Assembly (NCBI GenBank): GCA_030019435.1
Contig: JASEEV010000007.1
Location: 1 to 55,226 of the forward strand
DNA: 55,226 nucleotides
Origin: Methanocellales archaeon
GTDB lineage: Archaea; Halobacteriota; UBA148
Direction of reading: 5' to 3'
Shown here: positions 18,501-28,211 of the stretch, one piece after another
Position numbering within the stretch: position 1 is the stretch's first letter
How the letters are laid out: each line of letters starts with the position of its first letter
Position numbers and translations under genes: made by a program
Notes under the pieces: generated by a model
The model's input: only the letters and a program-made list of their open reading frames with translations
Databases searched by the model: none
Told to the model about the DNA's origin: nothing

Positions 18501-18789
18501 AATTCCAGACGACATAATGGAGTATGTCAGCAAGAAGGCTAAGAGCATGAGACTGGATAAGTCCTCAATGGCACGAATGCTACTGGTCAAAGGGGTTGAA
18601 GAGACAAAAAAAGAGGAGGCAGTGGAGCAGTACAAAAAAGGAAAGATGACGCTTCTAGAGGCCGCAAGATATGTTGGCGTGGATATATACACCATGGCAG
18701 AGATGCTGATAGAGAGAGGGGTCTATTCATCAGGTACAGAGGATACATTGGAGAAGAGTTTTAAGATGTCAAAAGAAGTCTCAATATAG
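18481..18789 (+). CDS. UPF0175-like antitoxin
   Basis: VRIPDDIMEYV...GKMTLLEAARYVGVDIYTMAEMLIERG; overlaps preceding toxin. Confidence 0.82.
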   Translation: MSVMSVRIPDDIMEYVSKKAKSMRLDKSSMARMLLVKGVEETKKEEAVEQYKKGKMTLLEAARYVGVDIYTMAEMLIERGVYSSGTEDTLEKSFKMSKEVSI

Positions 18790-18825
18790 ACGTTTTAGTT
18801 AGAAAGCCATTGCTAATCTAGAAAA

Positions 18826-18996
18826 TCAAAACAGCTCGCCAAGCAAATCTTCGACAGAAGTGACTTCCCTAACCCGGCCCACTTTAATATCTCGGTCGCT
18901 TTTACGGAGTGCTTCCATCGTTTTTGGATTACTGAGAATTTCAACTGAGTCGATGAGTGCTTCGATGTCTTCTCTTGTAACCATCTTCTCTTCCAT
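18826..18996 (-). CDS. short antitoxin-like ORF (not in ORF track)
   Basis: MEEKMVTREDIEALIDSVEILSNPKTMEALRKSDRDIKVGRVREVTSVEDLLGELF*. Confidence 0.6.
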   Translation of the reverse strand: MEEKMVTREDIEALIDSVEILSNPKTMEALRKSDRDIKVGRVREVTSVEDLLGELF

Positions 18997-19099
18997 TCTC
19001 TTTATCTCTTGATGTACGTCTTCAATTATTCTTTCATTATCATGTCCATATAATCATTTCGATTTGCATAGTTAGATGATGAAAATACTATATAGGCCT

Positions 19100-19195
19100 A
19101 AACGATCTAAAAAACAAAATAAAAAATTGTAGAAGGGATTTCTCCCTTCATTTTTGCTTACTCTTCCCTTCGCCTGATCAGATATGCGACTGTTA
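19100..19195 (-). pseudogene. relic 3' end + terminator of PGF-CTERM gene (copy 2)
   Basis: Minus encodes ...VAYLIRRREE* followed by GAAGGGAGAAATCCCTTC hairpin. Confidence 0.85.
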
Positions 19196-19254
19196 AATTA
19201 CTTTGAGCATAGATTCATATAGTAATTCATACATAATTCAGAATGGTGGTATGA

Positions 19255-19500
19255 ATGACGATCGTAATAAAATCGAAGGTTGGTTCGAGGGGTCAGATCG
19301 TGATCCCAAAGATAGCAAGGGAAAATCTCGGCATGATCGAGGGCTCAGGCATTATCATTGAGATGGTAGACGATGAGATACGAATCAAATCCACAAAAAG
19401 AGATATATTATCGAGGTGGAGCAGGATCGCAGATGATGAGGGCATGGATGTAAAAAAAGAGATAAAATACGGGGATAGGTTGTATGAAGAGATATTCTGA
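19255..19500 (+). CDS. vapB: VapB antitoxin (AbrB/MazE fold)
   Basis: SKVGSRGQIVIPKIARENLGM. Confidence 0.88.
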   Translation: MTIVIKSKVGSRGQIVIPKIARENLGMIEGSGIIIEMVDDEIRIKSTKRDILSRWSRIADDEGMDVKKEIKYGDRLYEEIF

Positions 19501-19924
19501 AACAGTATACCTTGATGCAAACTTCTTCATCTTCTCGCTGCTCGATAGAACAGAAGTTGGCGAAGGTGCAAGGATGATCTATCAAAAAATGGTCGAAGGA
19601 AAACTAAATACTGCTACATCGTCTCTGACATTTGACGAAGTGATGTGGGTACTGATCAAAGCAAATAAGAAGCATCTAATAAAGGATGCCGTGAATGACA
19701 TCTACAAAACTCAGAATTTAGCGATCTTACCTGTCTCAATCTCCATCCCATTAAATGCAATTGATCTAATCTTAAAAGGTCTAAATCCTAGGGACGCTTT
19801 TCATGTAGCTGTCATGATGGAAAACAAGATATCAACGATTATTTCAGACGATTTGCATTTCAAAGCGGTCGAGGATATCAAGTGCTTCAATTTCAAGGAT
19901 TTTCTTTTGGAGATAGAAGGTTGA
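19484..19924 (+). CDS. vapC: VapC PIN-domain toxin
   Basis: VYLDANFFIFSLLDRTE; LNPRDAFHVAVMMENKISTIISDDLHF. Confidence 0.88.
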   Translation: MKRYSETVYLDANFFIFSLLDRTEVGEGARMIYQKMVEGKLNTATSSLTFDEVMWVLIKANKKHLIKDAVNDIYKTQNLAILPVSISIPLNAIDLILKGLNPRDAFHVAVMMENKISTIISDDLHFKAVEDIKCFNFKDFLLEIEG

Positions 19925-19986
19925 ATTGGAGATGGTGCGACTTGGACCAAGGAAGTCATAAGTGACTGCTCGTTGCTAAGAAAGAA

Positions 19987-20095
19987 AAATCAAAATAAAA
20001 AATTAGAAGAAGGGATTGCTCCCTTCATTTTTGCTTACTCTCTTCGTCTGATCAGATATGCGACTGCTAGGAGTCCAACGATTGCGAATGTTATA
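19987..20095 (-). pseudogene. relic 3' end + terminator of PGF-CTERM gene (copy 3)
   Basis: Minus encodes FAIVGLLAVAYLIRRRE*. Confidence 0.85.
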
Positions 20096-20104
20096 AATTC
20101 ACCT

Positions 20105-20446
20105 TTAATCCATTCGTAATAGTTCCCTTGCGTAATTCAGAATATATTTTATGTCCTCGGTTGGTTTGTGTGGCAATGAACTTTCTTTCACATGTTTGTC
20201 ATCGCCTTCATGAAAATGATGTGGATATGTAGCTACATGCTTCCATGCCTCATGACCGGCATTATCCCAACGATAGATCGTATCATCCAAATGCCGTCGG
20301 TCCCAGTGATAGGCATATCTTCCTTTCATCCGCCTGGAATACCAGATGTCCAGTGTTGCACAATCTGTGAGATATAATCTTAGTTTTTATTCGGTTTCTA
20401 CAATGCTGGCTAACTGACGAAGTACATCATCGATCTCATCGATCAT
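20105..20446 (-). pseudogene. TumE/DUF6516-like toxin with in-frame TAA
   Basis: MIDEIDDVLRQLASIVETE*KLRLYLTDCATLDIWYSRRMKGRYAYHWDRRHLDDTIYRWDNAGHEAWK...; stop at 20387-20389; ATGA overlap with the upstream antitoxin. Confidence 0.7.
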
Positions 20447-20736
20447 CCAGCTCTCACCAACAAGTCCTTCAGCTTATCACGCCTGGATTCTAGGTGGTCT
20501 ACTTTGGTGAGATCGTCAAGCACATCTGATTCGCTTACCTCTCCTTTTTCTATGGAATGCTCTAGATCGTGGATGGACTTGATTCCATATTTATGGTATA
20601 TTGAGGAAAGTTCGGTCTCCACTTTGCCGAGCTCTGTGCGAAGGTAAGCTCTTAGACCCTTCGAGAGAATATCGTCCTTACTAACTCCAATTTCCTTTGA
20701 AACTTTACTCAATATAGAGCTCAAACTTACCACCAC
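20443..20736 (-). CDS. cognate antitoxin (TumA-like position)
   Basis: 97-aa helical ORF coupled to the toxin frame by an ATGA overlap. Confidence 0.65.
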   Translation of the reverse strand: MVVSLSSILSKVSKEIGVSKDDILSKGLRAYLRTELGKVETELSSIYHKYGIKSIHDLEHSIEKGEVSESDVLDDLTKVDHLESRRDKLKDLLVRAG

Positions 20737-20830
20737 ATACCTGATGATGAAAATACTATATAAGCCTACTTAAACGATCTAAAAATCAAAATAAAAAATT
20801 AGAAGAAGGGATTTCTCCCTTCGTTTTTGC

Positions 20831-23416
20831 TTACTCTTCTCTTCGTCTCAGCACCAGATACGCCACAGCGAGCAATCCAACGATTGCGAATACTGCCTCA
20901 AAGCCTGGTACTGGTGTCGGTGTCGGCGTTGGTACTGGAGTCGGTGTAGGTGCTGGTACATATGGTGTTGGTGTCGGCGTTGGATATGGTGTTGGTGTTG
21001 GCGTCACTGCTGGAGTTGGTGTTGGCGTCGGCACTACCTCTGTTGCGAGCGTCACAGTTGTTGTAGCCACCGCATCATCTGTAACTACTGCCGTCCTTGT
21101 AGCACTGGATACAGTCTCTGTTGTCGTTCCTAGCTCGTCTCTCACAGTGATGGTATAGTCACCTTCTGTTCTGCCAGTGGTATCCCAAGTCTTGCTGAAC
21201 GCGCCGTTACTGACAAGTGCTTTGAGTGGTAGCTCCCATGCCCCCATGGCTATGGTGATCGAGATTTCTGTTCCATCTTGTCTGTTGGACGTACCTGTGA
21301 TCTCAACGTCATCGCCTATCTTCACCGCTGCCGGAGCGCTCACGGTAATCGTCGGTGCCTCTATTGTGATCGGTGCTTCAGAAGATTTTCCATCTGCGTC
21401 AGTTACTACGACTTTGTACGTTCCTGGACCAAGGTTCACTATGTAGGTCCCATCTGTGCTGAGTTTGTCTGCGACGGCTTTGGGCTCGTTGAGCGTGTTC
21501 CAGTACTCGGTATGTTTGCCGAGGCTGTCCACGCAAACGTCTGTTGCCAGCGTCTTCGCATAGTTCGGTCCTTCTACTCGTATCCTGGTTAGCTTTGTAC
21601 CAGCTATCTCGTGCTCTATGTTTATCTCGGCTCGATCGTTGACTGCGATCTTGGCTGGCACGGTTACGGTTATCGTTGGATCTTGTATGCTTATGTGTAT
21701 CGTGTCATAGACCGTGGTCCTTGAGGCCATTATCGCTTTTATCTTGTAGGTGCCAGTGTATACGGCAGTCGTGTACCAGACAGCTGTGAATTTACCACCT
21801 GACACGGTCACATCGGCTAGGGCTGCACTTACTGCATCGTCTACCCTGAATGTGACTACAGTGCCATCTGGTTGATTCAACGTACCTGTAATCGTTACGT
21901 CTTTGCCCTTGGGAGCGGTCGAAGGTGCATCTACTGTCATCACCGGTTCTTCGATCAATATGGATGTTGATGCCTTTAGATCTCCATAGTTGGCTGTAAT
22001 TGTGTACACATCAGGTACAGGGAATTTTATTTTCTTCAAGTAAGTACCAGCCGCATCTAAACCAGCTGTCTCCTCGATATACTGAGTACCATTGGAGTAT
22101 TTCGCTGTAATGGTGATTTGGTAACCATAGGGTAGATTGGATGTACCTGTGATCGGAACCTTGTTGTTGATGGCTTCTTTTGCTGGTGCACTGACATCTA
22201 GCTTGGCTTTTTCAACTATGACAGTGGTAGTTGCCTTTGCTTCCCAGTCAGTACCAGCGTCTGTCGTTGCTTTTATCGTATATGTGCCATCCACGACAGG
22301 TGTCCATTTCGTGGTCGACTTCCATGTGCCATCTGCTTTCACTGCGGCACTTCCGGTGTACATCGGGCTGCTCTCATTTGTGGTCGCATTCCATACTTTG
22401 ATGGTGACTTCTGTGCCTTTATCTCTGTTGGATTTGCCTGTGATATCGTAACTGTGGTGTACTGCTGCACTTGTAGGAGCGGTTATGTCAATCGTTGGCG
22501 TCACAATCTCAATGGACTTCTTCACTGATACACCAGCGGTTTTCGCTGTGATATCGTATACACCAGTTGCATGGAGTGATGTGTTCCATTTTACGAACCA
22601 TTTACCAATACTGTCCGCTGTCGCACTGAGACTCACTGCTGATGGACCTTTTACGTCGAATGTGATAGCACCAGAGTAGTTCGTCGTCTCACCATGGATC
22701 TCCACGATGTTACCTCTCGCAGCAGTTGCTGGAAGAGTCATGGTTATCGTGGCTTCTTCTACAGTGAACGTACGGTACTTTTTGTTGCCAACCTTGTCTT
22801 TGGCTTCGACAGTATATGTGCCCACTTTATCTGGTTTCCAAGTATCGTTCATCCATCCAAGGCCACCAACGTCAGTCGTTGCATTAGGACCGAATCGTAT
22901 TATGTTATCAGCGTCCCTGACCGTGACGGTAACGGGTCGCAAGTTACATGTACCATTGAATTCTACCGTATGACCTAGGAGGATTTTATCCTCTTTCCCA
23001 GTGTTTTTGTCCCAGACCTTTATCGTGAGAGTTGGTGCTGCCATCGTCACTCTTGTCCATCCCAAAATACCACTGGTATCGCCACTAACTGTCACGTTGT
23101 AGCTACCAGCTACGGTTATGATGTCCTTGGTAGCAACGGTGAATGTCGCCTCCTCCTTAGCTGTTGAAGTAGTGGTTCCAAGGGTTATCGCTCCAACGGC
23201 CTCGGTTGCAGTTCCTGGTATTCCATTTGCAGTGGCGGTTATGGTTTCACTTGTTGTAGAATTGTAAGTCACATCAAGGGTTTCTCCGATCACTATGGTA
23301 GTCGGTGATACTGATGCAGAAGGAGCTTCTGCTGCCCCTACTGGCGTCACAAATGCTGCGAAGACTGCTAGGATCATTAGTGTCGCTAAAAGTATGGCTG
23401 TAATCTTGTTCTTCAT
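20831..23416 (-). CDS. PGF-CTERM secreted surface (S-layer-like) protein with repeated Ig-like domains
   Basis: Signal peptide MKNKITAILLATLMILAVFAAFVTPVGAAE; ~90-aa repeats; TPTPTP linker; PGFEAVFAIVGLLAVAYLVLRRREE archaeosortase tail. Confidence 0.92.
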   Translation of the reverse strand: MKNKITAILLATLMILAVFAAFVTPVGAAEAPSASVSPTTIVIGETLDVTYNSTTSETITATANGIPGTATEAVGAITLGTTTSTAKEEATFTVATKDIITVAGSYNVTVSGDTSGILGWTRVTMAAPTLTIKVWDKNTGKEDKILLGHTVEFNGTCNLRPVTVTVRDADNIIRFGPNATTDVGGLGWMNDTWKPDKVGTYTVEAKDKVGNKKYRTFTVEEATITMTLPATAARGNIVEIHGETTNYSGAITFDVKGPSAVSLSATADSIGKWFVKWNTSLHATGVYDITAKTAGVSVKKSIEIVTPTIDITAPTSAAVHHSYDITGKSNRDKGTEVTIKVWNATTNESSPMYTGSAAVKADGTWKSTTKWTPVVDGTYTIKATTDAGTDWEAKATTTVIVEKAKLDVSAPAKEAINNKVPITGTSNLPYGYQITITAKYSNGTQYIEETAGLDAAGTYLKKIKFPVPDVYTITANYGDLKASTSILIEEPVMTVDAPSTAPKGKDVTITGTLNQPDGTVVTFRVDDAVSAALADVTVSGGKFTAVWYTTAVYTGTYKIKAIMASRTTVYDTIHISIQDPTITVTVPAKIAVNDRAEINIEHEIAGTKLTRIRVEGPNYAKTLATDVCVDSLGKHTEYWNTLNEPKAVADKLSTDGTYIVNLGPGTYKVVVTDADGKSSEAPITIEAPTITVSAPAAVKIGDDVEITGTSNRQDGTEISITIAMGAWELPLKALVSNGAFSKTWDTTGRTEGDYTITVRDELGTTTETVSSATRTAVVTDDAVATTTVTLATEVVPTPTPTPAVTPTPTPYPTPTPTPYVPAPTPTPVPTPTPTPVPGFEAVFAIVGLLAVAYLVLRRREE

Positions 23417-23583
23417 TATCTTTTTAACCTCCTTTGCTTTTTGTTGAGGTGATATGTCATCCCATATATAAGACTTTTCTTTGGGTGACATTCTCCCATC
23501 CCCAACTTAAGCTCATATTAGAACGTTACCTTATTTAAATGCTTTGTGGTGTTCGATGTCGTCGATGTTTTCCATCTTTTTTG

Positions 23584-23784
23584 CTATCGTAGACGTTTTT
23601 TGGCATCTAACCAGGATAGCATGGCTTCGGTTACAGCTTCTCCAACCGTCATATCCCTTTTGGTAGCCTCTGCTTTGAACTCCAGATAGGTTTTCCTATC
23701 GATTCCTTTCACGTTTATCTCTGATTCCCTTGGTTTAGCCTTCCGCATAACCTTGTCTTTGGCTTTTTCGAAAAGATCGACCAT
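23584..23784 (-). CDS. small RHH/antitoxin-like protein
   Basis: 66-aa ORF SEINVKGIDRKTYLEFKAEATKRDMTVGEAVTEAMLSWL. Confidence 0.6.
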   Translation of the reverse strand: MVDLFEKAKDKVMRKAKPRESEINVKGIDRKTYLEFKAEATKRDMTVGEAVTEAMLSWLDAKKRLR

Positions 23785-23825
23785 GTGAAACAGTGGAACG
23801 AGGGTTGATATAAAGATTTCTGATG

Positions 23826-24626
23826 TTATCGCCTTATCACCCTTGTTACATCGCCAATCACTTGCTCATAATTGGGCACACTTGACATGGGCAACAGATT
23901 CCCCAGATCCCTTTCATATTCTGCCTTCTTCGGAAACTTCAAACCATCCTCGTCAAACCTCATCCCGACAGAATCCAGTTTCGCCTTGACTAACGAATGA
24001 TCTATCTTGACATCGTCTTGTATCAAGCACCAAGCATCGAACAGATCTCTCGATGCAGAACGCATCGATAATGCCTTGAGTTTTTCAGCTAGAATTTCCT
24101 CTTTAGTCATTGTGAGCAAAAAGAACATCGGCACATCTGGATATTCGGGAGTGATCTGGATCCATCGTGGTTCTTGAATCGTGCCACCGCGTGCACCTAT
24201 ATCCAGTCGTATGGCATTTGTTGACGCCCTGCTCCCGGTAAATCGTGGTCCCTTGAATCGAATCCGTGCCGTATAAGATTCTTCGAACAGCTCTTCTTTG
24301 TCAAAACTGAATCCCATGCCGAGGAGTGCGACGTCTTTCAATGATCGATGTACAATTCTCTGTAACGTCTTAGGCTCAAGCGTGCTGTTAAAATCCAAGT
24401 CCTCAGAGAATCGTGGGTACTTGTATGCCAGTTTTAGACATGTTCCTCCCTTGAGCATGATCTTGTCAGTGATGCGATAGATGGCATACAAGAACGTGGT
24501 TTGCAAGTAGTCCTTCTCTTGGTAATACTGCCCAATGTAATTTTTCCTAGCAAACTCAGCTAGTTGTCTTTTGGTGATCAATATATCGCCTCCTGTTCGA
24601 TCGAGATGTTCCACCTCAGCATCCAT
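23826..24626 (-). CDS. AbiEii nucleotidyltransferase toxin
   Basis: MLKGGTCLKLAYKYPRFSEDLDFN; EEILAEKLKAL. Confidence 0.88.
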   Translation of the reverse strand: MDAEVEHLDRTGGDILITKRQLAEFARKNYIGQYYQEKDYLQTTFLYAIYRITDKIMLKGGTCLKLAYKYPRFSEDLDFNSTLEPKTLQRIVHRSLKDVALLGMGFSFDKEELFEESYTARIRFKGPRFTGSRASTNAIRLDIGARGGTIQEPRWIQITPEYPDVPMFFLLTMTKEEILAEKLKALSMRSASRDLFDAWCLIQDDVKIDHSLVKAKLDSVGMRFDEDGLKFPKKAEYERDLGNLLPMSSVPNYEQVIGDVTRVIRR

Positions 24627-25369
24627 TCCCTATCATAACCGCCACCCTTGGGCCCTGAAGGATCCAGCAGTGAGTACCCTCTTCCAATGTTGTCCTTTAG
24701 CACATGTATCAACGATGGCTCGATCGGCAGATCTAACACCTTCGTCAGATACCCAAGCCGCTTGATCAGTGATTTATTTTTCATACGCAACGCATAATCG
24801 ATGAGCATTTTCACATCGGTCTCCTTCCAAGCGTTGGACAGACACTTGGCAAGTTCAACCATACCGCCAGCATATCTTGGCAGCAGTAACGAGTCGATGA
24901 GTGATTTTTCCTTGTCAGCCATGATCATCCCATCCACTCTGAGGTATCCAAAGAAGCGTGATGGCGATAATGTGACAAACCTGATTTGCATCCCATTGTG
25001 CTCTATTTTTTGCTTTCGTTTTGTGGTTGCGACGAAAATGGTTAGGGGCAATTGCTCTGTGAACCCATGAAAACTGAGGGCGGTCCAAAAACTGACGTAT
25101 GCCGGAAAAACTAGGTAGGGGGCAACGCTCAAGATGTCTGGTCCTGGAGAAGGTGCAATTGTCACGTATTTTCCGTTTTCGATCTCTGAGATCAGCCCTT
25201 TTTGCTTCATCCGAGAGACCAATTGATAGCATCTCGTTCTTTCCATGCCCATTAGCCTCTCGATATCCCTGGGGCTAAATACCATTAGGTTAGAGGAACG
25301 GATCGATTCCAATACCAAAAATTCGCTTTTCGATATTGAACTTTTGGCAATAATTTTGTGTTTTTTCAT
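24578..25369 (-). CDS. AbiEi-like winged-helix antitoxin
   Basis: N-terminal wHTH; YLVFPAYVSFWTALSFHGFTEQLP; overlaps AbiEii. Confidence 0.88.
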   Translation of the reverse strand: MKKHKIIAKSSISKSEFLVLESIRSSNLMVFSPRDIERLMGMERTRCYQLVSRMKQKGLISEIENGKYVTIAPSPGPDILSVAPYLVFPAYVSFWTALSFHGFTEQLPLTIFVATTKRKQKIEHNGMQIRFVTLSPSRFFGYLRVDGMIMADKEKSLIDSLLLPRYAGGMVELAKCLSNAWKETDVKMLIDYALRMKNKSLIKRLGYLTKVLDLPIEPSLIHVLKDNIGRGYSLLDPSGPKGGGYDREWMLRWNISIEQEAIY

Positions 25370-25451
25370 AGAATATAGTAAAAAGTTCTAAAACTTAAGT
25401 CTTTCGATTACATCGGTGGTGCTATCACCTATGAAAAACCCTATATAAAAA

Positions 25452-26451
25452 TTATCTGTAAGGATTATAGGCATCCCTCCTTGTTAACATATAATAGACG
25501 CAGACAAGCATTTTTCTGGCTGTAGCTACAATCGCCACATTATGTTCTTTTCTAGCCTTTATCCTTTCATAGAAGTTTCGTATGTACTCATCGTTTCTTA
25601 TAGCTACATTTGCACACTGAACAAGTATCCATCTCAGCTGTTTTGTTATTCTGCCATGGTATATAGAGTCTCCAGAAGATTTGATTGATGGATTCAAGCC
25701 AGCATAGCTAACCAGATTTGTATGGTGCTGGAACCTGCTGATATCAGCTATCTCAGCTTTGATCAGCATGGCTGAGTAGATACCTATTCCAAGCATCGTT
25801 ATTAGTAGTGACACATCCTCATCCCTGCTTGCCATCTCCATAGCAATCTACCTGATCTATTTTCTCGTTAATAGAATCGAGCATTCTCGCTCTCTACAAT
25901 TCTTGCATCGTTCTCATCTAGCTGGAGTGATTCCAGAAACCCTTCCAGATTTCCCAAAGAGATTGTATTTAGATCTGATGCCATTTCTTGTTAGAACAGC
26001 ATGTACCCTGTTCTTCACTCTTGTCTATCCTCGATAAGTGCCTTCCTATATCTAACGAGGGATCTTAGATCCCTTATCAGTTTGCTTGGTATGTGGGACT
26101 CAGCGATTAGATTTGCTCTTAGTAGGTGGGCTAGCATCTTGGCATCTAACCTGTCATTTTTAACCTTTGCAGATGCTATTGCTTTTGTCTTGCCAGGATT
26201 CACTAGTTTCACATCTGAGTTCTTTTCCATTATCTCATATATGTACATCCAGTTGCTTGTTGCTTCTATTGCAATCTTGCTTCCTTCAAGCTCCTCAGAT
26301 GTCTTTTCAAGTTCTTCTCTATCTCTATTCTTAGCTCGTCTATTAGCTCTCCTTCTCTGTTCATTATTGCCAGGTAGGAGTATTCGTGTATATCCATTCC
26401 AACATATCTCGGACAATCACCTATACACGCTCTTGGCGTAGTACTATCCAT
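25452..26451 (-). pseudogene. IS110-family transposase, fragmented
   Basis: YVGMDIHEYSYLAIMNREGE / VNPGKTKAIASAKVKNDRLDAKMLAHLLRA / FQHHTNLVSYAGLNPSIKSSGDSIYHGRITKQ in separate frames. Confidence 0.88.
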
Positions 26452-26624
26452 CCTTATCCACTCCCCTAGTCAACTTAACGTGCTCTGGGCACATAACAGC
26501 CACAGAGGTTAATAAGAATGATAGCCTGATGTCAATAAGATTTTGGTTTTTCATGTAGTCAACTAAAATGTGAGACAGACAAGTTTATTAGAGCCAAAGA
26601 ACAATGAGAACTTAGGGAACAAAA

Positions 26625-26822
26625 ATGGACGAAATAGAAGCCGTATATGAAAAAGGTGCATTTAGGATTTTGAAGCCAGCGAAGATAGAATCTGATATTG
26701 TAACTGTGAAAATATTAAATAGAGACGAGATTCTGACGGAAGAGGACATGGAAGACATCCTTGAGGCCGTGAGCGAAAAGGAAAAGGGCAAGTGCTATAA
26801 GTTAGATGAAGTATTCCAATGA
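26625..26822 (+). CDS. AF2212/DUF104-like antitoxin
   Basis: MDEIEAVYEKGAFRILKPAKI. Confidence 0.85.
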   Translation: MDEIEAVYEKGAFRILKPAKIESDIVTVKILNRDEILTEEDMEDILEAVSEKEKGKCYKLDEVFQ

Positions 26823-27079
26823 CTTTTGAAGTTGTCTTTTCACCAAAGAGTTATAAACAGATAAAATCTTTTGATGATGAGCTAAAGGAACGAATAAAGA
26901 GAGCAGCTATTGAAATTGGCAATGATCCGTGGCACAGAGGAACAATAAAAGTAAAAGGTTATGAAAACATAAGAAGAAAGAGAGTTGGCAAGTTTCGACT
27001 GCTTTATACCACCGACAAACAACGAAAAGAAGTCCTGATAGTAAAAGTAGAAAGAAGAGATGAGACCACATATAAATAG
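26819..27079 (+). CDS. relE: RelE-family toxin
   Basis: SPKSYKQIKSFDDELKERI...RRKRVGKFRLLYTTDKQRKEVLIVKVERRDETTYK. Confidence 0.88.
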   Translation: MTFEVVFSPKSYKQIKSFDDELKERIKRAAIEIGNDPWHRGTIKVKGYENIRRKRVGKFRLLYTTDKQRKEVLIVKVERRDETTYK

Positions 27080-27087
27080 ACCTACGT

Positions 27088-27177
27088 CGCCTAACAGCGG
27101 ACATACGGCTACGCTTTGCTCCGCCCAAATTGGCTCACTCCGTTCGCCAACTTCGTATGTCCGCAATGCGTTAAGCG
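27088..27177 (+). repeat. attC-like site A
   Basis: CGCCTAAC-A-GCGGACATACG...CGTATGTCCGC-AATGC-GTTAAGCG: 11-bp perfect inner arm, outer core arms, asymmetric spacers; 8 nt after relE stop. Confidence 0.75.
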
Positions 27178-27201
27178 AAAGAACTGCTAAACAATCTATA
27201 A

Positions 27202-28098
27202 GTGAAGAAAATGAAATTATCTACAGAAGATGTTGAGCTGTTTTATAGACTGTACCATCCCCTGCTAGTTTATGTCAATAAAAAGTTTAAGATAGTGGAG
27301 GGTATAAATTTTCCAGAGGATTTTAAAAAATTTCCTATAGAAGAAATAAACAAACTTAGAGATAAGTTATACGAGCAGCCAGAATTGATCGATTCATTTG
27401 TTAGGGAAAACCCCTTAAACTTTTCATCCCACGAACTAAAAATGATTAGCACCTGGAAAAATTTTGTTAAAGGAAGATTCCTTATTTTTCGTTATTTGAA
27501 GAATTATACTGTTTTTCTTGATCCAAACGAACCGCCAAAAGCTTATGGAGTTCTTGCACTTAATAGCCCGTTTGAGGAACTTATTGGGCCTTACTTGCCA
27601 ATAATGGTTGAGGCTGTGCTTTTACCGTTCAAGGATAAAATTATATACGACAGTATCTTTTCCCCGTATTCTATCACTTTTGGTAGTGGGATGCGCCGCA
27701 GCTTCAATGATGCTTATCAAGAAGCTAAATCGAGATTTGGGATTATTACATCTCTTCCATTTGCAGCAGAAGAGGTGGAACAAAGCGATTCTGATAAATT
27801 AAAATTTTATCTAAGGAGTGAACGTAATCGTGAAATGTACTGGAAGGAAATAGAGGAATTAATTAACAAAGATCCAAGTCTTTTAACGCTTTACCATCAA
27901 GAAATGGGTAAAATTCATGCTAGAACATATAAAAAACAGTTGCATGAAATTGGTTTGACTGATGCATGGTTTGCCATACTTGAAGGCATTACCATCGCGA
28001 GTGGAGCAACGAAAGATGAGGTCGAACAGATTTTACAACGTATTCTCCCTACTGAGAAAAGGAGTTTTGTCTATATCTTTCAATTAAGGGAAAAATGA
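27202..28098 (+). CDS. cassette-borne hypothetical protein (ATG probably 27211)
   Basis: 298-aa ORF flanked by attC-like sites A and B. Confidence 0.8.
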   Translation: MKKMKLSTEDVELFYRLYHPLLVYVNKKFKIVEGINFPEDFKKFPIEEINKLRDKLYEQPELIDSFVRENPLNFSSHELKMISTWKNFVKGRFLIFRYLKNYTVFLDPNEPPKAYGVLALNSPFEELIGPYLPIMVEAVLLPFKDKIIYDSIFSPYSITFGSGMRRSFNDAYQEAKSRFGIITSLPFAAEEVEQSDSDKLKFYLRSERNREMYWKEIEELINKDPSLLTLYHQEMGKIHARTYKKQLHEIGLTDAWFAILEGITIASGATKDEVEQILQRILPTEKRSFVYIFQLREK

Positions 28099-28122
28099 AG
28101 ATGTTCGGGTATGCAGTTCCAT

Positions 28123-28211
28123 CGCCTAACAAAGCGTATCTGGCTGTGTGCCTTCTTCACTCCGCCCAAATTCGCCTTCAGCAACTTCTTTTATCCGCAA
28201 AACGTTGTGCG
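28123..28211 (+). repeat. attC-like site B
   Basis: CGCCTAACAAAGCGTATCTGGCTG...TCCGCCCAAATTCGCCTTCAGCAACTTCTTTTATCCGC-AAAAC-GTTGTGCG; 24 nt after ORF stop. Confidence 0.65.

Noticed and set aside
20900-21040. Tandem ggtgttggcgt-type repeats
   Set aside because: Encode the Thr-Pro (TP)n linker before the PGF-CTERM tail; ordinary low-complexity coding repeat, not CRISPR or a regulatory array.
22137-22978. Plus-strand ORFs antisense to the 886-aa surface protein
   Set aside because: Shadow ORFs opposite a repetitive Thr/Val/Ala-rich coding sequence; no independent support.
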